From Bacillota bacterium (GTDB lineage: Bacteria > Bacillota_A > Clostridia > Lachnospirales > Lachnospiraceae): 64,000 nucleotides of DNA. Positions within the stretch are counted from its first letter, which is position 1, and each line of letters begins with the position of its first letter. The notes beneath the pieces were generated by a model. That model had not been told where the DNA came from and made no database searches. It saw nothing but the letters and a program-made list of their open reading frames with translations. The stretch covers positions 9,736-73,735 of the forward strand of contig JAEZTQ010000096.1 in NCBI GenBank assembly GCA_023443625.1, in the 5' to 3' direction. A program made the position numbers and the translations under genes. Below, piece by piece: positions 34,002 through 43,542 of the stretch.

Positions 34002-34011
34002 ATCACCTTCC

Positions 34012-34587
34012 TTAAATACCAATAATTTGCTTGTTCCTAATAACGTTAGGATCAAAAACACACACCTGAGTTTCAATATAATTTAAGGAAAAAGATTTAA
34101 AGCCTTCTTCATAATGTGGGGGAAGATAAGGCTGACTTGGTAAATCAAAGGTACCAATGATTGCTTGAAGTTCAAATTGGTCTTTCAAATAATCACAGAA
34201 AGTACATCTAAGTTTTTTGGTATGAAATTTACCAGAGGAAGGCTCTCTTTCCACTTTGATATATCCCTTAAAAACTTGTGGTATAAACTCGTCATTATAT
34301 ATTGCTGAAAATTCAATATAATTATCTAAAGAACGTAAATCTAGAATTTTATCATCTTCGAGCATTAATGAACAACTAATAATTGCAGGTTTGACTATTT
34401 TTGAACCAAATTTCGTGGATGGTTTTGAGGTCCACCATTTTGCTAATGAAAAGTCTTCATAAAAATATATTCCGTTACCCAACCAATGTTCATCACTAGT
34501 ATTATATGAAAATTTGTCTGAAATAATCTTCTCTGCAACAGTATAATCTGTTCCATGATATACTATAAAATCTTTTGTTTTCCCCAT
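34012..34587 (-). CDS. ADP-ribosyltransferase/PARP-like fold protein, possible toxin
   Basis: 191 residues. The ART fold is suggested by VYHGTDYTVAEKII at the start (His of an H-Y-E-type triad, about residue 10), then HWLGNGIYFYEDFSLAKWW (about 34-52, with the second-strand Tyr) and a late ETQVCVFDP (about 172-180). No signal peptide. Similar short HGT...GxGIYF proteins occur as free-standing bacterial proteins of unknown role; known relatives modify nucleic acids or proteins with ADP-ribose. It forms a unit with a repeat-containing small gene 10 bases downstream, flanked by a strong terminator. Toxin activity is inference. Confidence 0.6.
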   Translation of the reverse strand: MGKTKDFIVYHGTDYTVAEKIISDKFSYNTSDEHWLGNGIYFYEDFSLAKWWTSKPSTKFGSKIVKPAIISCSLMLEDDKILDLRSLDNYIEFSAIYNDEFIPQVFKGYIKVEREPSSGKFHTKKLRCTFCDYLKDQFELQAIIGTFDLPSQPYLPPHYEEGFKSFSLNYIETQVCVFDPNVIRNKQIIGI

Positions 34588-35027
34588 TGAAAAACCCCTA
34601 ATTTTTATAAATTATATATTAATATAAATATTGCTTATTATTGTAATTACAGTATACTACAAATTCTTGGAGAATACTACCCTTTTACAATTATTAGATG
34701 ATATTATCTCTAAAGCACTTTATCAATTATTTGAGAGCTTTTTATGTATCCCACACTTCATAAATCTGTTTACACATAGATAACTAACCTGATATTTATT
34801 ATTGTAGCATATCCATGGTATAATTTGCTTAGAGATTTTTATAAGAAAATATTATACCATTTAAATATAATAATAGATGTATTAAGAAGGAAGAGGGATT
34901 TATAATCAGAGAGGACAGATATAGCCTAGAAACATAGTATTAATAAGGGTATAATTTAGGTGGCAGGAAAATTTGTAAATCTCTGCTGCCGACCAAATTC
35001 GCCATGTTTTGGCAGAATGGAGTAGGT
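34588..35027. other. Divergent intergenic region before the sugar-sensing operon
   Basis: 440 AT-rich bases. A good -10 (TATAAT, 34819-34824) and another TATAAT at about 34950 point toward the response-regulator gene; neither has a good -35. No open frame of interest. Its last 60 bases are a copy of the dispersed leader repeat (34961-35022). Confidence 0.4.
34961..35022 (+). repeat. Dispersed leader repeat, copy in front of the sugar response regulator
   Basis: AAAATTTGTAAATCTCTGC, CCAAATTCGCC, then TTTTGGCAGAATGGAG. CTGCC and GGCAG can pair. The GGAG at its 3' end serves as the ribosome binding site of the gene at 35028, so the element is transcribed with the gene. Confidence 0.5.
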
Positions 35028-36644
35028 ATGTTTAAGGTATTGCTTGTAGATGATGAAATTCTAACCAGAGAGGCTATTAGCAAGAATATTCCATGGGAAA
35101 ATCAAGGTTTTTGTCTCATTGGTGCAGCAGAAAATGGACAGGATGCCATTATGCAGATAGAGACAGAACAACCGGATTTAGTGATTACTGATATATGCAT
35201 GCCCTATATGGATGGATTGGAATTATCCAACTATATTTATAAAAATTATCCTGATACCAAGGTTGTCATCCTTAGTGGATATGATGAATTTGAATATGCC
35301 AGACAAGCAGTGGAATACAGGGTAAAGGAATATATCTTAAAACCTGTAACATCTTTGGAACTAAAGGAAGTATTAAAGAGAATTCGTCAATGCTTAGAAG
35401 AAGAAGCCAAGGAAAAGGCGCATTTTGAAAAACTTCAATTAGAGTATAAAAGGAATATGCCAGTGCTTCGAGAACGTTTTTTAAGAAACTTAATTGAAGA
35501 GAAATATTCCAAGCATGATATAGATGAACAGATGAGGAAGCTCAATATTCATATTCGTGGGCAATACTATATTGTTGCCCTCATTGATTTAGAGGATGCA
35601 TCGCAATTTTGCCTGCTCTATCCTAATTCTGAAGGAGATTTGACCCATTTTACCATTGCTAATATAGCAAATGAGATTATGGAGGGATGTGAAGAAGGCA
35701 TCTCAGTACAACTTTCCGATAATCGATTAGCTCTGCTCTTTGCAGCTGCTAGTGAAAAGGCATTAATAAAGGTTGCGCTAGAAACCTGTGATCACATAAT
35801 GAAAACTCTATGGGATTATATGAAGATTGAGGTTAGTATTAGTGTAGGCATCAATGTGAAGGAACTCAGTGCTTTAAGAGATTCTTATTTGAATGCCAAA
35901 GAGGCTATTGAATATAAATTCCTTCTGGATAAACAGGCTTATGTATATGGGAAGGATATAGAAGAATTGAAAGATAGAAATGGGCATATTCAAGTTAATC
36001 ACTGGAGCAGCCGGATGGAGCTTATGATAAAGCTGAACCAGAAGGTTGAGCTTGAGCAGGCAGTCAGCGATTTGTTTGAAGAGATTAAGAATAAATGTAG
36101 TGTTAAAGAAGATATAATCCTCTATGTACAAAACATCATATTATCCATTCTTATTGCATTTGAAGAATCAGAGAGTTCAATTACTGATTATGGACAAGAA
36201 CGTGCTATGATGAAGAAGCTAACAGAATGCAGATATCTTAGTGAACTGAAATATGATTTCTTTAAATTGTGTACCGATATCATGAATAAGATAACTGGTC
36301 AAAAGGATGGGGAAGGCAGAAGGCTATCTATTATGGCAATGGATTATATTGAGAAAAACTATATGGATTCCAATATGTCCTTGAATGTGGTATGCTCCTA
36401 TCTTGGTGTAAGTATAAGCTATTTTAGTATGATATTTAAAAATTATACGGGAGAGACCTTTGTGGAGGCATTAACCAGAATACGTATTCATAGGTCTAAG
36501 AAGCTTATGGATACAACAGATCTAAGAACATATGAAATAGCGGAACGGGTTGGATATAATGACCCTCACTATTTTAGTATGATATTTAAGAAGATTACTG
36601 GAAAAACTCCGTCAGAATATACTAAGGGTGTGAGAATGAAGTAA
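35028..36644 (+). CDS. YesN-type response regulator (receiver plus AraC DNA-binding domain)
   Basis: 538 residues from the ATG at 35028 (GGAG upstream; the open frame extends 8 codons further back). Receiver at about 1-120, with the phosphoacceptor Asp in PDLVITDICMPYMDG and the KEYILKPV lysine loop. A middle region of about 130-430 has coiled-coil and dimerisation character. The AraC-type domain at about 435-538 has NMSLNVVCSYLGVSISYFSMIFKNYTGETF and IAERVGYNDPHYFSMIFKKITGKTPSEY. It pairs with the kinase gene that starts 1 base later and should activate the ABC-transporter genes downstream. Confidence 0.93.
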   Translation: MFKVLLVDDEILTREAISKNIPWENQGFCLIGAAENGQDAIMQIETEQPDLVITDICMPYMDGLELSNYIYKNYPDTKVVILSGYDEFEYARQAVEYRVKEYILKPVTSLELKEVLKRIRQCLEEEAKEKAHFEKLQLEYKRNMPVLRERFLRNLIEEKYSKHDIDEQMRKLNIHIRGQYYIVALIDLEDASQFCLLYPNSEGDLTHFTIANIANEIMEGCEEGISVQLSDNRLALLFAAASEKALIKVALETCDHIMKTLWDYMKIEVSISVGINVKELSALRDSYLNAKEAIEYKFLLDKQAYVYGKDIEELKDRNGHIQVNHWSSRMELMIKLNQKVELEQAVSDLFEEIKNKCSVKEDIILYVQNIILSILIAFEESESSITDYGQERAMMKKLTECRYLSELKYDFFKLCTDIMNKITGQKDGEGRRLSIMAMDYIEKNYMDSNMSLNVVCSYLGVSISYFSMIFKNYTGETFVEALTRIRIHRSKKLMDTTDLRTYEIAERVGYNDPHYFSMIFKKITGKTPSEYTKGVRMK

Positions 36645-36645
36645 T

Positions 36646-38406
36646 ATGAGAGGTAAAAAAAGACCTAAGTTTAATAGTATACGAACTACGATGATACTTT
36701 CCTTTACTGCTTTGATTTTTATGGCCTTGGTTATTTTAGCAACCATAAACTATAGACAAGGACAGAACATGGTGTTTACTATGGTTATGGATTATGTTAC
36801 CCAATTGAATGAACAGATTAATACCAATATTGATTCCTATATAACCTATATGGAGAATGTTTCACAAATAGAGGTAAATAATGAATATGTGAAATATTGT
36901 CTTTTTGCTGAAGAAGAGGAAAATCTGCTATCACTGAGGGAGAATTATCTTAATAATATTAGTTCACAGTTTGCTGTACTTAAAAATACGAGAAAGGATA
37001 TTCATAATATAGGTATCCTGGGTAACAATGGAAGTTACTTGGTTAATAATCGTCAAACAAAGATTAATCCCTATGTAGAGTATAGGAAACTAGATTGGTA
37101 TGTCAGGGCTTTAGAGGGAAAATCCATTCTAACTACCTCCCATGTGCAAAATATAGTTGCCGATGATTATCAATGGGTAGTTACTTTATGCAATGGAATA
37201 GTGAATTCAAACACAGGCAGAATTGAGGGAGTATTCTTCATAGATTTGAACTATAGCTCCATTAGTAGTCTATGTGAAAGTATTGATTTGGGTAATAGAG
37301 GTTATGTGTTTATTGTAGATGATAACGGTGATATTGTATACCATCCTAAGCAGCAACTAATTTACAGTGGTGTACTCAAAGAGAACATAGATGAAATTCT
37401 GGAAAATGATCAAAAGGATTATTTGACCAGGGACGGAGAGAAGTTTTATTTTATGGTTAAGTCAGCTAAGACAGGCTGGACTGTTGTGGGTGTTACGTAT
37501 AAGAGCGAGATGATGGAACAGATGGATAAAACCAAAAACACCTATGTAATACTCACAGTAGCAGTACTTGTTCTTACTACAATATGTGCAGTAATCATAT
37601 CAAATGCTATAACTAAGCCTATAAAGAAATTACAAAAGTCTATGAAACAGGTAGAGAAGGGTGATTTTGATATACAGCTAGGAGATTCGGAATACATTGA
37701 TGAAATCGGTCATTTGCAGAACTCATTCAAAATTATGATTTATAAGATACGCCAATTAATTGAGCACAACATTGCTGAACAAGAGGCAAAAAGAAAAAGT
37801 GAGTTACGTGCTTTGCAGGCACAGATTAATCCACATTTTCTTTATAATACCTTGGATTCAATTATATGGACGACGGAAAGTAACAAAACAGAAGAAGCCA
37901 TCCGGATGACCTCAGCCTTATCCAAATTACTAAGAAAAAGCATCAGTAATGAGGACGAGCTGGTCTCCATAGATAGAGAGATTGATTATGTGAAGGATTA
38001 TCTTACCATTCAAAAGATGCGTTATCAAGATAAATTGGAATATGACATTGATATTGATACTGAAATACTTAACGTTAAGATTGTCAAACTAGTATTACAG
38101 CCCTTAGTTGAAAATGCAATTTATCATGGTATTAAATATAAGAACAGCAAGGGATTAATTCGAATCAGTGGAAGAATTGAGGGGCAGGATGTCATCATAC
38201 GAATTGAGGATAATGGCATGGGCATGGATGAGGAGGCTTTAAGCCATATATTTGATAAAAATCCCACACAGACATCAAAAAAAGTGGGTGTTCATAATGT
38301 TCATAACCGACTTCAATTATACTATGGTAAAAACTATGGACTTCGCTATGAAAGTAAGCTAGGAGAAGGAACTACAGTCAGTATTGTAATACCCTATGAA
38401 ATCTAG
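36646..38406 (+). CDS. YesM-type sensor histidine kinase
   Basis: 586 residues. Transmembrane helix 1 at about 14-34, a large extracellular dCache-like sensor at about 40-290, helix 2 at about 298-318, HAMP at about 320-370. The His_kinase motif AQINPHFLYNTLDSI (about 392-406) has the phosphorylated His. HATPase at about 480-586 has LVENAIYHGIK, IEDNGMGM and a GVHNVHNRL lid. Characteristic of carbohydrate-responsive kinases of Firmicutes. The next gene encodes a membrane-anchored sugar-binding protein, which may present the ligand to this sensor. Confidence 0.93.
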   Translation: MRGKKRPKFNSIRTTMILSFTALIFMALVILATINYRQGQNMVFTMVMDYVTQLNEQINTNIDSYITYMENVSQIEVNNEYVKYCLFAEEEENLLSLRENYLNNISSQFAVLKNTRKDIHNIGILGNNGSYLVNNRQTKINPYVEYRKLDWYVRALEGKSILTTSHVQNIVADDYQWVVTLCNGIVNSNTGRIEGVFFIDLNYSSISSLCESIDLGNRGYVFIVDDNGDIVYHPKQQLIYSGVLKENIDEILENDQKDYLTRDGEKFYFMVKSAKTGWTVVGVTYKSEMMEQMDKTKNTYVILTVAVLVLTTICAVIISNAITKPIKKLQKSMKQVEKGDFDIQLGDSEYIDEIGHLQNSFKIMIYKIRQLIEHNIAEQEAKRKSELRALQAQINPHFLYNTLDSIIWTTESNKTEEAIRMTSALSKLLRKSISNEDELVSIDREIDYVKDYLTIQKMRYQDKLEYDIDIDTEILNVKIVKLVLQPLVENAIYHGIKYKNSKGLIRISGRIEGQDVIIRIEDNGMGMDEEALSHIFDKNPTQTSKKVGVHNVHNRLQLYYGKNYGLRYESKLGEGTTVSIVIPYEI

Positions 38407-38462
38407 TTTCTTTCCTATGCTGAGTCTGAGAATATGATCAAAAGAGTATTATGGAGGTAGAC

Positions 38463-39437
38463 ATGAGAAGAAAGAGGATAATTATCATACTGTTGTCTCT
38501 TTTTTTGTTAGTTGCAATGGTACCCTTCCTTGTAAAAATAATATATGGTGAGGGTCAGCATTCTCTTTATATAATTTATATTCCTAAAGTAAATCAAGGA
38601 ACAGATTTTTGGTCAGCAGTCATAGCTGGAGCAGAAATGGCAGCAAAGGAGAATGAAGTGATTTTGGAAGTGAATGCACCCAGGGATGAAACAGATATAG
38701 AGCGCCAGAATCAATTAGTGCTTGAGGCAATTGATAAAAATCCGGATGCCATTGTAGTATCCCCTAATTCCTATGTAGATAATGAGGAGGTATTAATTAA
38801 GGTTAAAGAGAATGGAATTAATTTAATTTATATTGATTCTGATACTTCTAGGGATCTTAAGGATGCAATTGTGGCCACAGATAATTATCAAGCTGGAAGA
38901 AAAATGGGCGAATATGTAAAGAAAAGTTTGGATAATGAATCAGTCATTGCCATTGTTGCCCATGTGAGGAATTCTTCTACTGCAATAGAACGAGAGCAGG
39001 GATTTCGTGATGCAATCGGTGAATATGAGAAACAGATTGTGGAAGTGGCTTACAGTAATTCGGACTATGATACAGCCTTTAATGAAACAATAAAACTGAT
39101 TAATAAGTATGATGTAAACGTTCTGGCTTGTTTGAATGAATATTCTGCGGTTGGTGCAGCAAGAGCTGTTAAAGAGATGGGTCTTAGGGATAAAGTAACG
39201 ATGATTGGCTTTGATAACTCTATGGAAGAAATTGGACTTTTGGAAGAAGGGGTGTTTTCGGCCATTGTAGTTCAAAGGGCTTACAGCATGGGTTATCTGG
39301 GAATTGAAACGGCAGTAAATTGTGTAAAGGGAAAGAAGGTAGAAAAAAATACAGATTCAGGGTCCCTTCTTATAACGAGAGAAACTATGTATGATCCAGA
39401 AAATCAGGAAGTGCTATTCCCCTTTTATGGAGATTAG
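38463..39437 (+). CDS. Membrane-anchored sugar-binding protein of the sensing module
   Basis: 324 residues from the ATG at 38463 (GGAGG spaced 5 bases; the ATG at 38451 lacks a ribosome binding site). The N-terminal hydrophobic segment (about 5-25) has no lipobox Cys, so it is an uncleaved anchor or a signal. The rest is a type I periplasmic-binding fold of the ribose/galactose type: IYIPKVNQGTDFWSAVIAGAEMAA, NPDAIVVSPNS, TDNYQAGRKMGEYV and GFDNS. Its position right after the kinase and separated by a terminator from the transporter supports a role as co-sensor rather than transport component. Confidence 0.85.
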   Translation: MRRKRIIIILLSLFLLVAMVPFLVKIIYGEGQHSLYIIYIPKVNQGTDFWSAVIAGAEMAAKENEVILEVNAPRDETDIERQNQLVLEAIDKNPDAIVVSPNSYVDNEEVLIKVKENGINLIYIDSDTSRDLKDAIVATDNYQAGRKMGEYVKKSLDNESVIAIVAHVRNSSTAIEREQGFRDAIGEYEKQIVEVAYSNSDYDTAFNETIKLINKYDVNVLACLNEYSAVGAARAVKEMGLRDKVTMIGFDNSMEEIGLLEEGVFSAIVVQRAYSMGYLGIETAVNCVKGKKVEKNTDSGSLLITRETMYDPENQEVLFPFYGD

Positions 39438-39551
39438 ATTAATAAAAGATTAGAGTGTCAAATGCTATTAACAAAGAGGATTTGTTGTGAGGGTTTTAAC
39501 ACTCAAATCAATATACGTATAAAAAGTAAAGAAATTATTTACCCTTATTCC

Positions 39552-39582
39552 TACCTGCTTTTATGAAGCAGGTATTTTTTTA
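39552..39582 (+). terminator. Terminator between the sensing genes and the ABC transporter
   Basis: TACCTGCTT (39552-39560) pairs with AAGCAGGTA (39566-39574), followed by TTTTTTTA. It separates the constitutive sensing module from the inducible transport genes. Confidence 0.88.
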
Positions 39583-39718
39583 CCTTTGAGAAGAAAATAT
39601 TCGAGCTTGCTTGGAAGATATTTTATTCATAATTGATGATGACTAACTTATAATTTAATCATGATTTACATCTGAAACAAGTTGTAAAACAAGTATGTAC
39701 AGAATGGAAGGTGAAAGA

Positions 39719-41275
39719 GTGGGGGATGTAATTTTAAAAGCAAAGGACGTCGATAAATCTTTTCCCGGTGTACATGCCTTAAAGAAAGTTGATTTTGAAT
39801 TAAGAAGAGGCGAAGTACATGCTTTATTGGGAGAAAATGGTGCCGGAAAGTCAACCTTGATGAAGATAATAACCGGTATTTACACGAAAGATAGCGGTAG
39901 TATTATATATGAGGGACAAGAGGTAAATTTCACAGGGCCCAAGGATGCGCAAGAAGCAGGTATTTCTATAGTTCATCAGGAGCTTAATCTGATTAACCAT
40001 TTAACGGTAGCACAGAATATTTTTATTGGCCGTGAGATGATGATGGGCAAAATGATTGATGATAAGAAGATGATTGAAGAAGCAGCAAAGTTATTTGAGC
40101 TCCTTAACATCGATATTGATCCTTCTGAAACCATGGGAAGTCTAACTGTAGGAAAGCAGCAGATGTGCGAGATAGCAAAAGCTATTTCAAAGGAAGCAAA
40201 GATTATTATCTTTGATGAACCTACAGCAGCACTTACAGATGCAGAGATTGATAAACTGTTCATGATAATCCGTAATTTGAGAGCAAAGAATATGGGTATT
40301 ATTTATATTACCCATCGAATGGATGAAATTAAAGTAATCACGGATCGCTTAACTGTTATGCGTGATGGTGAATACATAGGAACTTTGATTTCGAACCAAT
40401 GTACAAAACAAGATATCATTAATATGATGGTTGGTCGTGTTATATACGAAGAACCAAAGCAAAAGAGCAGTGTTTTACCTACAGCGCCGGTGGTATTAGA
40501 AGTAAAGAATTTATGTGCAGGTAAGATGGTCAAGGATGTCAGCTTTAAGGTACGCAAGGGAGAAATCCTTGGTTTTGCCGGATTGATGGGAGCTGGAAGA
40601 ACAGAAACAACAAGAGCGATCTTTGGTGCAGACAGATTAGACAGTGGTGAGATATACATTAATGGTAAAAAGGTAACGATTAAAAGCCCTATGGATGCCG
40701 TTAAGTATGGTATTGGTTATCTGTCAGAAGACAGAAAGCGCTATGGTATTATTCTGGATAAGACAATAGCTGAGAATACAACAATGGCAGCCTTAGAGAA
40801 CTTCACAAAAGGTTTCTTCATTGATAAGAAGAAGGAAGCAAAGACCACGAAAAAGTATGTTGAGGAGCTAAAGACTAAGACACCAGGCATTGACGCTTAT
40901 GTTAAAAATCTATCCGGTGGTAATCAGCAGAAGGTTGTTATTGCCAAGTGGCTTGTTCGAAATTGTGATATTTTAATATTTGATGAACCAACGAAAGGCA
41001 TCGATGTTGGAGCCAAAAGTGAAATTTATCATCTCATGAATGAACTGGCAGCTAGTGGAAAGGCAATTATAATGATCTCATCTGAGTTGCCTGAGATTCT
41101 ACGAATGAGTGATAGAATTGTTGTTATGAGCGAAGGCAGAAAGACAGCAGAGATTCCTATTGAAGATGCAACCCAGGAAGTTATTATGAATGCTGCAACC
41201 ATAGGTAATGAAGCAGGAGGAAAATCCTCCGAAGAACATGGAGGAAAATCCTCCGAAGAACATGGAGGATTGTAA
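39719..41275 (+). CDS. CUT2-family sugar ABC transporter ATPase (RbsA/MglA-like)
   Basis: 518 residues from a GTG at 39719 after GGAAGGTGA (an upstream ATG at 39695 or 39704 lacks a ribosome binding site). It has two fused ATPase domains. The first (about 1-240) has Walker A LLGENGAGKSTLMK, LTVGKQQMCEIAKAI and Walker B IIIFDEPTAAL. The second (about 255-500) has degenerate Walker A GLMGAGRTETTRAIFG, then signature LSGGNQQKVVIAKWL and DILIFDEPTKGIDVG. This is the energy subunit for pentose/hexose uptake. The C-terminus ends in two copies of GGKSSEEH encoded by a 24-base direct repeat. The permease ATG is 2 bases after the stop. Confidence 0.93.
   Translation: MGDVILKAKDVDKSFPGVHALKKVDFELRRGEVHALLGENGAGKSTLMKIITGIYTKDSGSIIYEGQEVNFTGPKDAQEAGISIVHQELNLINHLTVAQNIFIGREMMMGKMIDDKKMIEEAAKLFELLNIDIDPSETMGSLTVGKQQMCEIAKAISKEAKIIIFDEPTAALTDAEIDKLFMIIRNLRAKNMGIIYITHRMDEIKVITDRLTVMRDGEYIGTLISNQCTKQDIINMMVGRVIYEEPKQKSSVLPTAPVVLEVKNLCAGKMVKDVSFKVRKGEILGFAGLMGAGRTETTRAIFGADRLDSGEIYINGKKVTIKSPMDAVKYGIGYLSEDRKRYGIILDKTIAENTTMAALENFTKGFFIDKKKEAKTTKKYVEELKTKTPGIDAYVKNLSGGNQQKVVIAKWLVRNCDILIFDEPTKGIDVGAKSEIYHLMNELAASGKAIIMISSELPEILRMSDRIVVMSEGRKTAEIPIEDATQEVIMNAATIGNEAGGKSSEEHGGKSSEEHGGL
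41216..41269 (+). repeat. Two 24-bp direct repeats overlapping the permease ribosome binding site
   Basis: Unit GGAGGAAAATCCTCC plus GAAGAACAT, at 41216-41239 and 41240-41263, followed by a third GGAGGA (41264-41269) that is the ribosome binding site for the permease at 41278. Each unit holds GGAGGA...TCCTCC, so TCCTCC arms could pair with any GGAGGA, including the ribosome binding site. Confidence 0.8.
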
Positions 41276-41277
41276 AA

Positions 41278-42303
41278 ATGGAAAAGCTTAAAAGAACCCC
41301 GATTATTAAAGCGATTGGTACGCAAAGATTAATTGCATTATTAGCATTAATTGTTTTGTTTGCATTTTTTTGTATAGCCAGTCCATCTTTTCGTAAATAT
41401 ACAACCTTTGTAAGTATTTTGGACGCATCTTATTATATAGGCTTTATGGCCATCGGTGTATGTTTTGCAATTACCACAGGTGGTATTGACCTTTCCATCG
41501 GTACTGTGCTCGTTTGTTCCTCATTAGTTTCAGGTACACTTTTTGTAAGAGCCGGTGTTCCCATTGTAATATGCCTTATTCTTTGTATATTGATAGGATG
41601 CTTTTTTGGATTAATGAACGGTATCATGGTAACTAAAATGGGACTACCGCCCTTTGTCGCCACCCTAGGTACCATGCTTGTATCCAAAGGACTTGGTTCC
41701 ATTGCCACTAAGGCACAGAGTGTATCCTGGCCTCAGACTGGTAGTGATGGAGGTTGGTTTCGCTATCTCTTTAAGATTAACTATACCGATGCTGCCGGTA
41801 ATCAACATCTGATACCCACAGGATTTATTCTGTTAATCGCATGTGCAATTATAATGGCAACCATACTTAATAAGACTCGTACTGGACGTTATATATTGGC
41901 GCTGGGCTCAAATAAAGAAGCAGCTAGGCTATCCGGCGTAAATGTTAACAAATATCAATTACTTGCCTATGTCTTCTCAGGAACCTTTGCAGGTATTGCG
42001 GGTCTTGCCTACGCAGCCATATACTCTACCTTATTACCTGGAGCAGGTGGCGGTTTTGAAATGGATGCTATTGCCAGTGTAGTAATCGGCGGAACATCAA
42101 TGGCAGGTGGTGTGGCGACCATTGCAGGTACTATCATTGGTGTTTATATTATGGCAGTATTAAAGACGGGTCTTCCTTTCATTGGACTGATGAATTATTG
42201 GCAGCAGGCAATTACAGGTATTGTATTAGTTATCGCTGTATTCATGGATGTTTATAATAAGAGAGCAAAAAAAGGTGTCAAGATAAAGAAAGCAAGTAAA
42301 TAA
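41278..42303 (+). CDS. CUT2-family sugar ABC transporter permease (RbsC/MglC-like)
   Basis: 341 residues, about eight to ten membrane helices. Family marks: FGLMNGIMVTKMGLPPFVATLGTM (about 106-129), GSNKEAARLSGVNVNKYQLLAYVFSG (about 212-237) and GAGGGFEMDAIASVVIGGTSMAGG (about 260-283). It starts 2 bases after the ATPase stop, behind GGAGGA in the direct repeat. With the ATPase and binding protein it makes a complete importer for a monosaccharide; which sugar is not shown by sequence. Confidence 0.93.
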   Translation: MEKLKRTPIIKAIGTQRLIALLALIVLFAFFCIASPSFRKYTTFVSILDASYYIGFMAIGVCFAITTGGIDLSIGTVLVCSSLVSGTLFVRAGVPIVICLILCILIGCFFGLMNGIMVTKMGLPPFVATLGTMLVSKGLGSIATKAQSVSWPQTGSDGGWFRYLFKINYTDAAGNQHLIPTGFILLIACAIIMATILNKTRTGRYILALGSNKEAARLSGVNVNKYQLLAYVFSGTFAGIAGLAYAAIYSTLLPGAGGGFEMDAIASVVIGGTSMAGGVATIAGTIIGVYIMAVLKTGLPFIGLMNYWQQAITGIVLVIAVFMDVYNKRAKKGVKIKKASK

Positions 42304-42374
42304 CAAAGGTATTAAAATATGTTGGCAAAGCTGACTATTTTAAACATAAAAAAAGTATTGGGAGGAAATGAAGA

Positions 42375-43475
42375 ATGAAGAAAAAACTATTAAGTATTAT
42401 TTTGGCAACGACCCTAATAGCAACTATGTTAACTGGTTGCAGCTCGTCCTCTGACAAGAAGGAAAAAGACCCATCCTCAGACACATCAACAGAAGTAAAA
42501 GATGATTCAGCAGTAAAGGAAGGTGGATTAGTATATCTTGTATCCAAGGGTTTTCAGCATCAGTATTGGCAGGCAGTTTATCAGGGAGCACAAAAGGCTG
42601 CCAAAGAACTTGGTGTAGAGCTTAAGATGGAAGGACCTGCAACTGAGTCAGATATCGCAGATCAGGTACAGATGCTTAATAATGCAGTTAATCAAAGTCC
42701 AATAGCTATCGGTCTTGCAGCCCTTGATACAGAGGCTTGTCTTGATGGTATTACAGCAGCTATGAATGAAAATATTCCCATTATCGGATTTGACTCCGGT
42801 GTATCCAATGCTCCTGAGGGTGCAGTATATGCCAATGCTTCCACAGATAACTATCAAGCAGGTGTTTTAGCAGCTACAGAAACCTACAAACTAATTAAAG
42901 ATAAAGTAGCAAAGGGTGTAAAGATTGGTGTTCTTTCTCAGGATGCAACAGCAGAATCTATTGTTAATCGTGGTAAGGGTTTCATTGATGAGATGAAGAA
43001 ATTAATTGAAGCATCAGGTTTGACGGTATCCGTTGAGGGTCATGCTAAATTTGAAAGTGTTACTAGTGGTGCTGACGTAATTATTCAAGTTGCTGTTCCT
43101 GCATCTGTAACTACAGAGCTTTCTACCATTGATGCTCAGAATATGTTAAATGATGACTCTTATATCTGTATCTATGGTTCTAATCAGCATTCAGCAGAAG
43201 CCTTAGTAATCGCAGATGAGAACTTAAACAAATTAGGTGCTGATGGTATCATCGGTGTTGGATTTGATGCAGGTACTGTAATTAAGGGCGCTGTTTCCTC
43301 AGGTAAATTAGCTGGTGCAGTTACACAAGATCCAATGAACATTGGCTACATGACAGTTAAATTGGCTGTTGATGCAGCAAATGGGGTAAAGGTAGAGAGC
43401 CTTGATACTGGATGCCAATGGTATACATCAGCTAATATGAAGGATGATAATATTGCTCCAAATTTATATGATTAG
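42375..43475 (+). CDS. Sugar-binding lipoprotein of the ABC transporter
   Basis: 366 residues. Lipoprotein signal with lipobox LTGC (Cys22), Ser/Asp-rich linker to about 50, then a type I periplasmic-binding (ribose/galactose/LacI-like) fold: GFQHQYWQAVYQGAQKAAKELGV, NENIPIIGFDSGV, STDNYQAGVLAAT and IGVGFDAGTVIKGAV. It captures the sugar outside the membrane for the permease encoded 71 bases upstream. The strong ribosome binding site GGGAGGA fits the high stoichiometry of binding proteins. Distinct from the sensing-module binding protein at 38463, which lacks the lipobox. Confidence 0.94.
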   Translation: MKKKLLSIILATTLIATMLTGCSSSSDKKEKDPSSDTSTEVKDDSAVKEGGLVYLVSKGFQHQYWQAVYQGAQKAAKELGVELKMEGPATESDIADQVQMLNNAVNQSPIAIGLAALDTEACLDGITAAMNENIPIIGFDSGVSNAPEGAVYANASTDNYQAGVLAATETYKLIKDKVAKGVKIGVLSQDATAESIVNRGKGFIDEMKKLIEASGLTVSVEGHAKFESVTSGADVIIQVAVPASVTTELSTIDAQNMLNDDSYICIYGSNQHSAEALVIADENLNKLGADGIIGVGFDAGTVIKGAVSSGKLAGAVTQDPMNIGYMTVKLAVDAANGVKVESLDTGCQWYTSANMKDDNIAPNLYD

Positions 43476-43504
43476 TGTGTAGAAAAAATGCATCTTACCA
43501 GGTT

Positions 43505-43531
43505 CCTTGCTGCCTTGAAAAGGCAGCAAGG
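43505..43531 (+). terminator. Perfect hairpin at the end of the ABC operon
   Basis: CCTTGCTGCCTT (43505-43516) pairs perfectly with AAGGCAGCAAGG (43520-43531) over GAA. There is no T tract right after it (AGGTAGTG), so it may stabilise the 3' end more than terminate. Confidence 0.6.
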
Positions 43532-43542
43532 AGGTAGTGTGT

